Shown: piece after piece, positions 14,252 through 20,807 of the stretch | How positions within the stretch are numbered: position 1 is the first letter of the stretch | Layout of the letters: each line of letters opens with the position of its first letter | From: an uncultured Treponema sp. | GTDB lineage: Bacteria; Spirochaetota; Spirochaetia; Treponematales; Treponemataceae | Length of the DNA: 20,807 nucleotides | NCBI GenBank assembly: GCA_938039145.1 | Contig: CALHVG010000012.1 | Coordinates: 1 to 20,807 of the forward strand | Direction of reading: 5' to 3' | The notes under the pieces: model-generated | Databases searched by the model: none | Seen by the model: only the letters and a program-made list of their open reading frames with translations | What the model was told of the DNA's origin: nothing | Made by a program: the position numbers and the translations under genes

Positions 14252-15491
14252 TTTCATGAAAAATAAATCTTCCGCCAGAGGATTTTTTCTTTTTGCGGCT
14301 TTGCTTTTTTCTTCGATTTTTTTGTCATGTTCCGGATATTCAAAGATTCAGTCCGTTGCGGAAGAGGAACTTTTTTCCATGAGCTACGGCAATTTCGAGG
14401 AGCAGCTGAATCTTTTTGGAATAAACACCGTCGGCAACATGAAGACGGAACTTGCCATGCGGGACGGATTTTTTTATATCGTGAACGGCGAGGCTGGAAA
14501 AATCCTTTCTCTGAATTCCTACGGGGACTTGCTTTCTTTGTATTACAGTGAGGAATTCTATTCCAAAAAAAACTCCGGACTTCCCGAAAAATCCACCGAA
14601 GGCATCTGGAAAGCGGTTGAATATCCTTTTGACTACACGGGAAAAATCTCCGTGGACTCAAGAAAATATATGTACGTGGTGGGTTCCGTTCCGAAAGAAC
14701 GGCACGAGCAGGACGAGGACGAACGCCTTCTTTTCAGTCAGGTTGTGCTTTGTTTTTCAAGCGACGGAACTGTCATCGACTATATAGGTCAGCAGGGACC
14801 GGGCGGAACTCCGTTTCCCACGATAAAAGGTTTGTACGCCACGGAAAACGATGAACTTGTCGTAGTCTGCACAACAAACGACGGTCTGAAAGTGTTCTGG
14901 TTCAACACAAACGGTTTTTTACGCTACGAGATTCCAATTCTTACCGGAAAAGTTCCCATGATTCCGGGGGATTTTGTAAACCGCACTGATATGTCCGTTA
15001 CGGTGGAAAACGTAGTTCCCGACAGCTATTCAGAGCGGCTTTACGTAAAAATAGATTATTATCTTCCCTATATCGACGAGGAATCGAAAGTTCAGTCGGG
15101 ATTCGACTATGTTCAGTCGGTTATTTATCCGCTTGACATCGAGACAGGGCTTTACGGAGAGGCGATAAATGTTCCTCCGTTCGAGGTTTCGGTTACGGAA
15201 GATTTCAGCAAGATTTCATATAGTCTGCCGTACGATTTTCTTGGAGTAACACGGAACAACTGGTTTTTCTTCATCGTTACCACGGAAGACGGTTTTTCGA
15301 TAGAAATGATTCAGCCGGGAACGCAGAACGTCATAAAGCGGCAGTTCGATGTGGATCATAGCCGTATTCTGTATTATTCTTTTTCACTTTCAAAAGAAGG
15401 CATAATCTCCGCCTTGCTTGCGGACAGAGAAAAATCCAGGGTGGTCTGGTGGCGTACGGATTCCTTGGTCGATTCGATTCTAAGGCAATAG
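14244..15491 (+). CDS. Putative lipoprotein, possible beta-propeller-like
   Basis: A 415-residue secreted lipoprotein: charged start, hydrophobic core and lipobox ending IFLSC (Cys29 from ATG 14244, Cys25 from ATG 14256). The mature part is rich in short strands with repeated patterns such as FFYIVNGEAGKILSLNSYGDLL, MYVVGSVP, DGTVIDYIG, ELVVVCTTNDGLKVFWFNTNG and NNWFFFIVTTEDGFSIEMI. This is the rhythm of WD- or NHL-like propellers, but I cannot assign a named family. It overlaps secA by 8 nt if ATG 14244 is used; ATG 14256 would leave a 4-nt gap. Neither has a strong Shine-Dalgarno. The position behind secA suggests a role at the cell envelope. Likely a spirochaete-specific protein. Confidence 0.8.
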   Translation: MADFMKNKSSARGFFLFAALLFSSIFLSCSGYSKIQSVAEEELFSMSYGNFEEQLNLFGINTVGNMKTELAMRDGFFYIVNGEAGKILSLNSYGDLLSLYYSEEFYSKKNSGLPEKSTEGIWKAVEYPFDYTGKISVDSRKYMYVVGSVPKERHEQDEDERLLFSQVVLCFSSDGTVIDYIGQQGPGGTPFPTIKGLYATENDELVVVCTTNDGLKVFWFNTNGFLRYEIPILTGKVPMIPGDFVNRTDMSVTVENVVPDSYSERLYVKIDYYLPYIDEESKVQSGFDYVQSVIYPLDIETGLYGEAINVPPFEVSVTEDFSKISYSLPYDFLGVTRNNWFFFIVTTEDGFSIEMIQPGTQNVIKRQFDVDHSRILYYSFSLSKEGIISALLADREKSRVVWWRTDSLVDSILRQ

Positions 15492-15498
15492 GTGATTT

Positions 15499-16065
15499 AT
15501 GGATTTTAGAGGAGTTGACGAAGGCCATCCTGATGACGAAAAAGAAAGGGGATTTACGTTCTTCTACAACAGGGAAGAACGATTGAAAAAAGCTCCGCAA
15601 GGTGTAAGGGACTTCTACGCCGGAAAAATGGCTCCCAAAAAAGGACTTTTTAAGGTGCTTGTTTCGACCAAGGGAAACAGGTTCATGCTTATGTCGATAG
15701 CGGTTTTTGTCGCCTTTATATGGATTTTCAGTTTTCTTTCGGCTCGGAACATAAGCCGTTTTATCGGAACTGAATGTGAACTTACTGCGTTCTCATATGA
15801 AGATTCCGTTTACGTAAGCCTTCAGTTCAAGGCGCTTTCCGATGAAAAACGCAAGACCCGTATGTCTATTCCGGTGCTTGTGACGTTCAACGCATATGAC
15901 AATTCGGGCGCGCTCATAAACAAAAGCGAGGTTTCGGACTCTTTTACCGGTGAAGAACTCTTTATAAGGACAAAATTCACCGACTATGATATAATCAAAA
16001 TCACGGCATCGTGCAATTCCGGTACTGAATCCAAGGATTTTTCGGTAAATATTCAGAATCGCTAG
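15499..16065 (+). CDS. Single-pass membrane protein of unknown function
   Basis: A 188-residue protein with an acidic-then-basic cytoplasmic N-terminus (about 1-60, including FYNREERLKKAPQGVRDFY and KMAPKKGLF), one membrane helix (about 67-86, FMLMSIAVFVAFIWIFSFLS), and an extracytoplasmic beta-rich domain (about 90-188) ending NSGTESKDFSVNIQ. I recognise no family. The ATG is preceded by AGGTGA 4 nt upstream. It lies 7 nt after the preceding lipoprotein gene in the secA cluster, so it is probably co-translated with it and acts at the same membrane. Confidence 0.78.
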   Translation: MDFRGVDEGHPDDEKERGFTFFYNREERLKKAPQGVRDFYAGKMAPKKGLFKVLVSTKGNRFMLMSIAVFVAFIWIFSFLSARNISRFIGTECELTAFSYEDSVYVSLQFKALSDEKRKTRMSIPVLVTFNAYDNSGALINKSEVSDSFTGEELFIRTKFTDYDIIKITASCNSGTESKDFSVNIQNR

Positions 16066-16092
16066 AAAATCCGATGTCCGTTTGGAGTAAGG

Positions 16093-16554
16093 ATGCTTCA
16101 GTTTTATTTTCTTTCGGTTTTATTGAATATTTTGGTTGGGCTTGTTCTTTTTTTCGGAGACTCATCTTCGTCCGAAGATTCCGATTTACTTGAAGAGTCA
16201 AATACCGACGAGCGAAAGCAGACGTTTTTCTTGCGATTTTTCGGGAAAGGTTCGTTCACCGACGAGGCGATGTTTTACCTTGTGGTCGGAGGTCTTTCCG
16301 TTTTTGTGGGATTCATAAAACTTCTTTCGGCGGTTAACGGGCCTGCTTTTTTCGGAGACCTTTTTCCAAGCGTCGCAGGTTTTTTAGGCGGAATCGCTGT
16401 TCTAATCCTTTATTTTGAAAAAAAATCGTCGGTTTCCCTTGAATTGAATCACGTCTTCAATCTGATTCTTATAGAAAGCCGGAAATATCTTGGACTTGGA
16501 TGCATTGCGGTTGCTCTTATGCATTTTGTGCTTCCCGGCGTTCTTTTTCTTTGA
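16093..16554 (+). CDS. Multi-pass membrane protein of unknown function
   Basis: A 153-residue protein with four likely membrane helices (about 3-21, 57-76, 88-106 and 130-150). An acidic, serine-rich loop DSSSSEDSDLLEESNTDER (23-41) separates the first two. The ATG follows GGAGTAAGG, a good ribosome site. There is no recognisable catalytic motif. It is part of the secA cluster, 27 nt after the single-pass membrane protein gene, and the two may form an envelope complex; that is guesswork from adjacency. Confidence 0.75.
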   Translation: MLQFYFLSVLLNILVGLVLFFGDSSSSEDSDLLEESNTDERKQTFFLRFFGKGSFTDEAMFYLVVGGLSVFVGFIKLLSAVNGPAFFGDLFPSVAGFLGGIAVLILYFEKKSSVSLELNHVFNLILIESRKYLGLGCIAVALMHFVLPGVLFL

Positions 16555-16585
16555 ATAAAATCCGCTTTGCTAAAAGGAAATGAAA

Positions 16586-16996
16586 ATGAGTTCTTCAATT
16601 GCGTGCATAATCTATGACGGAAAAAAAATCCTTGTCGCTCACAGAAATCCCACGGGAGACATGGGCGGACGCTGGGAATTCCCCGGCGGAAAACTTGATG
16701 AAGGCGAATCCTTTGAAGAGGCGATAGTCCGGGAAATGAAGGAAGAATTTGGGGTGAAAGCAAGCGTGCATCAAAAAATATGCTCATCGTCGTTTTTGCA
16801 CAGGGGAACGGAATGCAGTTTGGACGCATTTATGGTTTCGCTTGAACACGACGGAATCAAAAAGCCGTACACCCTTACTGAACACACGGAATACAAGTGG
16901 GTGCTTCCTGAAGACATACGAAAAATGAATTTTGTGGATTCGGACTTGAAGATTTATCCTTATGTGCTGGATTTCATAAACGGAACGACAAAATGA
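16586..16996 (+). CDS. Nudix hydrolase, MutT-like
   Basis: A 136-residue Nudix hydrolase. The signature is complete: G35-x5-E41-x7-R49-E50-x2-E53-E54-x-G56-V57, preceded by GGRWEFPGGK as in MutT and CTP-pyrophosphatase relatives. Such enzymes hydrolyse nucleoside diphosphates linked to another group; typical small MutT-type members clean 8-oxo-dGTP or other damaged nucleotides. The late motif TEHTEYKWVLPEDI is also usual. The frame opens at ATG 16580, but AAGGA (16574-16578) sits too close to it and is 7 nt from ATG 16586, so the latter is chosen. The stop overlaps the next ATG in ATGA, indicating coupling. Confidence 0.88.
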   Translation: MSSSIACIIYDGKKILVAHRNPTGDMGGRWEFPGGKLDEGESFEEAIVREMKEEFGVKASVHQKICSSSFLHRGTECSLDAFMVSLEHDGIKKPYTLTEHTEYKWVLPEDIRKMNFVDSDLKIYPYVLDFINGTTK

Positions 16997-17346
16997 AAAA
17001 AAAATTGTATGCGTTTTTCGTATCGGTTATGATTTTTTTTCTTGCAGGATTTTCTTGCGACAGGGAACGAAACATTGAATTCGACGAAACAGAGCCGCTT
17101 TCCCTTTCTCCCAGTGTGTCGTGGGCTCTTGTTACAGAACCGTATGTTGCGTTCAGAAACAGTGAGACTTGGGAAGGCGAGGCTGTAGCTCATTGCAGAA
17201 AAGGTGATATTCTTATGGTCGTCGGCCGTTCGATTGAGCCTGACGGCACATGGTACAGGTTCGATGAGGGCTGGATATTCGAAAGTTCGCTTGCGCTTTA
17301 TTCAAACAGATACAAAGCGTTAAGCGCAAAAAGAGAGTTGAAGTGA
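16993..17346 (+). CDS. Small lipoprotein with SH3-like domain
   Basis: A 117-residue lipoprotein: signal sequence KKKLYAFFVSVMIFFLAGFSC with Cys22 as the acylated residue, using a loose spirochaete-style lipobox (GFSC). The mature part resembles a bacterial SH3 domain: WALVTEPYVAFRNSET, GEAVAHCRKGDILMVVGRSI, DGTWYRFDEGWIFESSLALY. These domains commonly bind peptidoglycan or mediate envelope protein contacts. The ATG overlaps the Nudix stop by 4 nt, and the TGA overlaps the next start (TGATG), so translation of all three genes should be coupled. Its binding target is inferred only. Confidence 0.8.
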   Translation: MKKKLYAFFVSVMIFFLAGFSCDRERNIEFDETEPLSLSPSVSWALVTEPYVAFRNSETWEGEAVAHCRKGDILMVVGRSIEPDGTWYRFDEGWIFESSLALYSNRYKALSAKRELK

Positions 17347-18479
17347 TGCTTCTTATAATCGCAGAGATAGGAACAAGCCACGGCGGAAGCGTAGAAAAGG
17401 CAAAAAAGCTGATAGATTGCGCCGTCAGTGCAGGCGCGGATGCTGTGAAATTCCAGTGGGTGTACGCCGACGAGATTTTGCATCCAAAGACCGGGCTTGT
17501 AATTCTTCCTACAGGTTCCGTTTCGCTTTTTGAGCGTTTCCGAGACCTTGAATGTGAGCCTTCGTTTTACAAGGAGATGCTTGAATACGCTCATTCAAAA
17601 AATGTGAAATTCATATGCTCTCCGTTCGGCGAAAAATCTCTTAGGGAACTTCTTGCGATAAATCCCGATTATGTAAAAATCGCAAGCCCGGAATTGAATC
17701 ATTTTCCCATGCTGAAATCTCTTTCGTCGTTCAGAACTGCTCAGAAGGAAAAAGGGGAAGTTCCCGTTCCCGTGATATTGTCGTCCGGAGTTTCGCGCCT
17801 TTCGGACATAGAGGCTGCCCTTGACATTGTGGGAACGGAAGGCGTTTCGCTTCTGCATTGCATAACAAGCTATCCTGCGCCCGAAAGCGAATACAATCTT
17901 AGGCTTTTGGAAAACCTCAAAAATATTTTTGGAGTTCAGACGGGGGTCAGCGACCACAGCCTTGATCCTGTCCTTGTTCCAGTGCTTTCGGTTCTGTGCG
18001 GAGGGACTGTGATAGAAAAGCACATAACGCTAAGCAGAAGCACGGACGGGCTTGACGATCCTGTGGCGTTGGAAGGCGAGCAGTTTGCGCTTATGTGCCA
18101 CGTTGCCCGTCAGGCGGAAGCGGTGATGAATCGCTACGGAAAAGGCATTGGAAAGCAAAGGATATTAAAGGAACTTGAGGAAAACTACGAAAAGGAAAAG
18201 ATATTTTCTTCTCTTGGGGACGGAATAAAACGTCTTGCCGAATCGGAAAAACAGAATTACGGAAGGACAAACCGTTCTCTTCATTACACAAGGTCGCTTT
18301 CAAAAGGAGACGTGATTTCCGAGTCGGATATTGCGGTTCTGCGCACGGAAAAAATCCTTTCTCCGGGAATATCGCCTGCCCATCTTGAAAAAGTTTTGGG
18401 TTCGACACTTCAAAAGGATGTTACCGACGGAGACGGAGTGAAGTTTTCCGACATCATCGAGCGCACCAGTCAAAGATAG
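17346..18479 (+). CDS. NeuB-family sialic/nonulosonic acid synthase-like protein
   Basis: A 377-residue protein with the NeuB architecture: TIM barrel (about 1-265), then a C-terminal SAF/antifreeze-like domain (about 305-371). Family enzymes condense phosphoenolpyruvate with N-acetylmannosamine-type sugars. Visible motifs are AEIGTSHGG (6-14), VKFQW, KIASPELNHF (111-120), ILSSGVS, LLHCITSYPAP (169-179), GVSDHSLD (200-207, His204) and IEKHITLSR (223-231, His226). The two histidines match the metal ligands known in NeuB. The usual GPDHxxSL is replaced by GLDDPVALE (235-243), so the sugar substrate may differ. No other sialic, legionaminic or pseudaminic acid gene is here. ATG 17346 is preferred to the in-frame GTG at 17343. 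The last 26 nt overlap coaX on the other strand. Confidence 0.85.
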   Translation: MLLIIAEIGTSHGGSVEKAKKLIDCAVSAGADAVKFQWVYADEILHPKTGLVILPTGSVSLFERFRDLECEPSFYKEMLEYAHSKNVKFICSPFGEKSLRELLAINPDYVKIASPELNHFPMLKSLSSFRTAQKEKGEVPVPVILSSGVSRLSDIEAALDIVGTEGVSLLHCITSYPAPESEYNLRLLENLKNIFGVQTGVSDHSLDPVLVPVLSVLCGGTVIEKHITLSRSTDGLDDPVALEGEQFALMCHVARQAEAVMNRYGKGIGKQRILKELEENYEKEKIFSSLGDGIKRLAESEKQNYGRTNRSLHYTRSLSKGDVISESDIAVLRTEKILSPGISPAHLEKVLGSTLQKDVTDGDGVKFSDIIERTSQR

Positions 18480-19248
18480 CAAGCATTCCCATAATCGTAA
18501 GATTTTTTTCAACGCAGTCGAACACGCTTGTAATCGGAGAAAGCATGCTGTTCAGTCCGCCTGTTGCGATGACCTTTATGTTTTCTTCTTTTTCGCCGTG
18601 TTCTTTTTGCATATCGCTTTTCATCTGTTTTATAAGCCCTTCCACAAGTCCTCTGTAGCCAAGCACTATCCCCGATTGGACAGCCTGCACTGTGTTTTTC
18701 CCAAGGCTTGAAGTCGGTATGTCAAGAGGAATCGCAGGAATTTGAGCCGTGTTCGAAAAAAGAGCGTTGAACGCCGTGCGGATTCCGGGAGCGATTGCGA
18801 CCCCGGCTAAAGTTCCGTCGCCGTAAATTGCGGTAAGCGAAAGCGCCGTTCCAAAATCGGCTACAATGCAGGATGAGCCGAACATTTTCCATGCGGCAAC
18901 GGCATCGCACAACAAGTCCGTGCCGATTTCGTTGGAAGCGGTTTCAGGAATTTTTATCGGAAGTTTTTTGTAAACTGCGCTCTCGATTATGAAAGGCTTT
19001 TTTTCGATAAGACGCTTGCTCAAGTTCACAAACGGTCCTACCAAAGCCGGAACTACCGAACTTAGCACGATGTCCGAAATATCTTTGGGCTCGATTCCCG
19101 ATTCCTTTAAAAGCGGATTCAATATCGAAAAATATTCGTCTCCGGTACGCTTTGAGTCTTTGCTGAGCCGCCATTCGCTTATGATTTTTCCGTTTTGGCA
19201 TACGGCGGTTTTTATGTTCGTGTTTCCTATGTCGATTGCAAGAATCAT
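18454..19248 (-). CDS. coaX: Type III pantothenate kinase
   Basis: CoaX phosphorylates pantothenate, the first step of coenzyme A synthesis, and is unlike CoaA in fold and inhibitor response. The 264-residue protein has the ASKHA-fold motifs DIGNTNIKTAV (6-16), EIGTDLLCDAVAAW (107-120, catalytic Asp111), ADFGTALSLTA (130-140) and IAPGIRTAFNAL (152-163), and TGGLNSML near the end. Length is normal. The frame runs open further upstream, but the ATG at 19248 gives the conserved N-terminus and follows AGAGGAAA on the minus strand. It overlaps the NeuB-like gene by 26 nt at the 3' end and is divergent from hisS. Confidence 0.95.
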   Translation of the reverse strand: MILAIDIGNTNIKTAVCQNGKIISEWRLSKDSKRTGDEYFSILNPLLKESGIEPKDISDIVLSSVVPALVGPFVNLSKRLIEKKPFIIESAVYKKLPIKIPETASNEIGTDLLCDAVAAWKMFGSSCIVADFGTALSLTAIYGDGTLAGVAIAPGIRTAFNALFSNTAQIPAIPLDIPTSSLGKNTVQAVQSGIVLGYRGLVEGLIKQMKSDMQKEHGEKEENIKVIATGGLNSMLSPITSVFDCVEKNLTIMGMLAIFDWCAR

Positions 19249-19281
19249 TTTATTTCCTCTTTTTTGCTTTGTTTTCCGGAT

Positions 19282-19310
19282 ATTATGCAGGGATTTTCGA
19301 TTGTTTTCTA
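19282..19310 (-). promoter_or_regulatory. Candidate coaX promoter
   Basis: On the minus strand TAGAAA (19310-19305), a 17-bp spacer and CATAAT (19287-19282). A start near 19275 would give a leader of about 27 nt carrying the ribosome site. Confidence 0.4.
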
Positions 19311-19323
19311 TCCTTTTTTTCGA

Positions 19324-19352
19324 TTGTGATAAACTTCCGATTTCGCTAATAT
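19324..19352 (+). promoter_or_regulatory. Candidate hisS promoter
   Basis: TTGTGA (19324-19329), a 17-bp spacer and TAATAT (19347-19352). The predicted start near 19359 gives a short leader that includes AGGAAA (19371-19376) before the ATG at 19382. Confidence 0.55.
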
Positions 19353-19381
19353 ATGGCATACCATTTTTTCAGGAAAAATAA

Positions 19382-20617
19382 ATGAAATTGAACGCATTGA
19401 AGGGAATGAGGGATATTCTTCCCGAAGAACAGAAAATTCGGGACTTCATTCAGGGAAAGATTCTTGAGACATACACAGAATCCGGTTTTGAGCGGATTTC
19501 AACTCCAATCCTTGAGGATTCGGTAAATATCGCAAAATCCGAAGGCGGCGAGAACCTGAACCTTGTTTTCAATGTCCTGAAGAGAGGCGAAAAACTCGAT
19601 TCCGCCCTAAAAGAAAATCCTTCGGTGGAAAATCTTTCAGACATGGCTTTAAGGTATGACCTTACTCTTCCGCTTGCAAGGTTTTTTGCGGCGAATAAAA
19701 ATCGTCTTCAGTTTCCGTTCAAAGTCATACAGACGGACAGGGTTTACCGTGCCGAGCGACCGCAGAAAGGGCGGCTCAGGGAGTTCGTCCAGTGCGACAT
19801 AGACATATTGGGAGACAAAAGCCCGAATGCGGAGGTTGAGCTTATCGACGTCACCTCAAGGGCTATGCTAAAAATCGGATTCAACGATTTTTCAATAAAT
19901 GTGAACGACAGGCGGCTTTTGAGGGAAATGCTTGTTTCGATGGGTTTTTCACCGGATTCCATAGAGTCCGTTTCTGTAACGTTCGACAAACTTGACAAGA
20001 TTGGAGTGGACGGAGTTCAAGCGGAACTTTTGGAAAAAAACTTCAATGAAAAATCCGTGAAAAATCTTTCGGATTTTCTTTCGGGCGGAAAAATGTCTCT
20101 GGATTCCGTTTCCGAGTTCGTGCAGGACAAAAATATCGTCGAAAATCTTAGATACGTCATGGACAACGTGAGGGAGTCAAGCGGCGGAAAGTACGATATA
20201 GTTTTCAGTCCGAGCCTTGTTAGAGGGCAGGGCTACTACACGGGAATGGTCTTTGAAATTTCTTCTCCGCATTTTAGCGGTGCTGTGGGCGGCGGCGGAC
20301 GTTACGACAAAATGATAGGAAAATTCATCGGCGAGGAAGTTCCAGCCGTAGGTTTTTCAATCGGTTTTGAAAGGATATGCTCGATATTGCTTGAAAATAA
20401 CTTTACAGTTCCGTCTACAAAAGAAAAATGCGCCCTGCTTTATGACGATTCCCTGCCGTTCGGCGAAGTTTTAAAAGAAGCCGAAAAACTTAGAGAAAGC
20501 TACATAGTCTCAGTAATAAGAAAAGCAAAAAAGATGGGAGCGCAGTTTTCTATGCTGGAAAGCCGCGGCTACAAAAAGTTCGCCCGGTTCCAAGAATCCG
20601 GGTGGATTGTGAAATAA
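19382..20617 (+). CDS. hisS: Histidyl-tRNA synthetase
   Basis: HisRS charges tRNA-His. Class II motifs are present: LKGMRDILPEE at the N-terminus, RYDLTLPLARF (91-101), motif 2 FKVIQTDRVYRAERPQKGRLREFVQCDIDILG (about 113-144), the histidine loop LVRGQGYYTGMVFEI (279-293, Arg281) and motif 3 GFSIGFERI (324-332). The histidine loop reads RGQGYYTG where RGLDYYTG is usual. After motif 3 only about 80 residues remain. The anticodon-binding domain ends at ARFQESGWIVK and lacks the final strand-turn segment seen in most bacterial enzymes, giving 411 residues. Retained motif 2 and the arginine argue against a HisZ-type regulatory subunit. AGGAAA precedes the ATG. A composite repeat starts at the stop codon. 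Confidence 0.94.
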   Translation: MKLNALKGMRDILPEEQKIRDFIQGKILETYTESGFERISTPILEDSVNIAKSEGGENLNLVFNVLKRGEKLDSALKENPSVENLSDMALRYDLTLPLARFFAANKNRLQFPFKVIQTDRVYRAERPQKGRLREFVQCDIDILGDKSPNAEVELIDVTSRAMLKIGFNDFSINVNDRRLLREMLVSMGFSPDSIESVSVTFDKLDKIGVDGVQAELLEKNFNEKSVKNLSDFLSGGKMSLDSVSEFVQDKNIVENLRYVMDNVRESSGGKYDIVFSPSLVRGQGYYTGMVFEISSPHFSGAVGGGGRYDKMIGKFIGEEVPAVGFSIGFERICSILLENNFTVPSTKEKCALLYDDSLPFGEVLKEAEKLRESYIVSVIRKAKKMGAQFSMLESRGYKKFARFQESGWIVK

Positions 20618-20712
20618 GGGGACGGACATTTTAGTGCGTCGTTCATCGGATTGTCGGTTATATGTCCGTCTCAAGAATTGTGCAAAGCCCAATTCTTGTT
20701 AGCTGGGTTATA
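20618..20712 (+). repeat. Composite hairpin repeat, copy D
   Basis: It starts directly after the hisS stop with the same TAAGGGGACGGACAT junction as lepB. Arms GACGGACAT (20621-20629) and ATGTCCGTC (20662-20670) pair perfectly. The second hairpin (20672-20698) is identical to copy C. The tail runs into GCTGGGTTATACC. Confidence 0.8.
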
Positions 20713-20807
20713 CCGGTTCCCCCGCAAGAAAAAACCGGGTTTCCAAAGGGTGGCACCCTTTTGTCGTTGGAAAATGGTTTATACCGGTTTTCCGTTCAGG
20801 AAAACCG
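20713..20807. repeat. Hairpin cassettes after copy D
   Basis: Three stems follow. CCGGTT/AACCGG (20713-20718/20733-20738) is first. Next, AAAGGGT/ACCCTTT (20745-20751/20755-20761) is enclosed by TTTCCAA/TTGGAAA (20740-20746/20767-20773). Last is CGGTTTTCC/GGAAAACCG (20785-20793/20799-20807), which probably continues past the window. The block is preceded by GGGTTATA, and the last stem by GGTTTATA. Confidence 0.6.

Noticed and set aside
18454..19359. Longer coaX reading frame starting at 19359
   Set aside because: The extra 37 residues are lysine- and asparagine-rich without similarity to CoaX, and the ATG at 19248 has the ribosome site and the conserved N-terminus.
20618..20807. Interpretation of copy D and its hairpins as a simple intrinsic terminator of hisS
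   Set aside because: None of the stems is followed by a T-run, and the same sequence occurs at 11132-11216 away from any gene end.

Overview
The window looks like a chromosomal segment from a spirochaete of the Treponema group. This is inferred from overall protein resemblance, from several lipoproteins with loose spirochaete-type lipoboxes, and from a block of small membrane and lipoproteins behind secA. No rRNA, tRNA, CRISPR array, transposase or phage gene was seen.

Layout. 1-2467: an AT-rich zinc-ribbon protein of unknown function converges on a cytoplasmic GH13 alpha-amylase-family enzyme. 2468-2947: a hairpin-rich, partly duplicated intergenic region with a pair of palindromic operator-like sites and a promoter. 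2948-4553: a DUF4349-type membrane lipoprotein converges on a ComFB-domain protein. 4735-6505: a zinc-macrodomain hydrolase overlaps a class M sirtuin, a probable reversible ADP-ribosylation pair. 6506-6907: repeats and hairpins. 6908-10760: miaA, a small divergent gene, a TatD-family nuclease gene and an unusually large signal peptidase I gene. 10761-11431: a second repeat-dense region. 11432-18479: a long co-directional cluster running secA, lipoprotein, two small membrane proteins, Nudix hydrolase, SH3-like lipoprotein and a NeuB-family synthase, with short gaps or overlaps that suggest one operon. 18454-19248: coaX on the minus strand, overlapping the NeuB-like gene tail to tail. 19382-20617: hisS, followed by another repeat copy at the window end.

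Most genes are housekeeping: protein export (SecA, signal peptidase I, lipoproteins), tRNA modification and charging (MiaA, HisRS), and cofactor synthesis (CoaX). The most distinctive material is non-coding. A composite repeat of about 85-100 bp occurs as four full copies and one internally deleted copy. Its second hairpin keeps pairing while its sequence changes, and three of the four full copies begin right at the stop codon of a plus-strand gene. Hairpin cassettes and a 23-bp tandem array whose minus strand resembles tRNA T-arms accompany it. The best candidate protein system is the macrodomain-SirTM pair, whose usual lipoyl-carrier partners are not in the window and whose sirtuin has lost most of the expected zinc cysteines.
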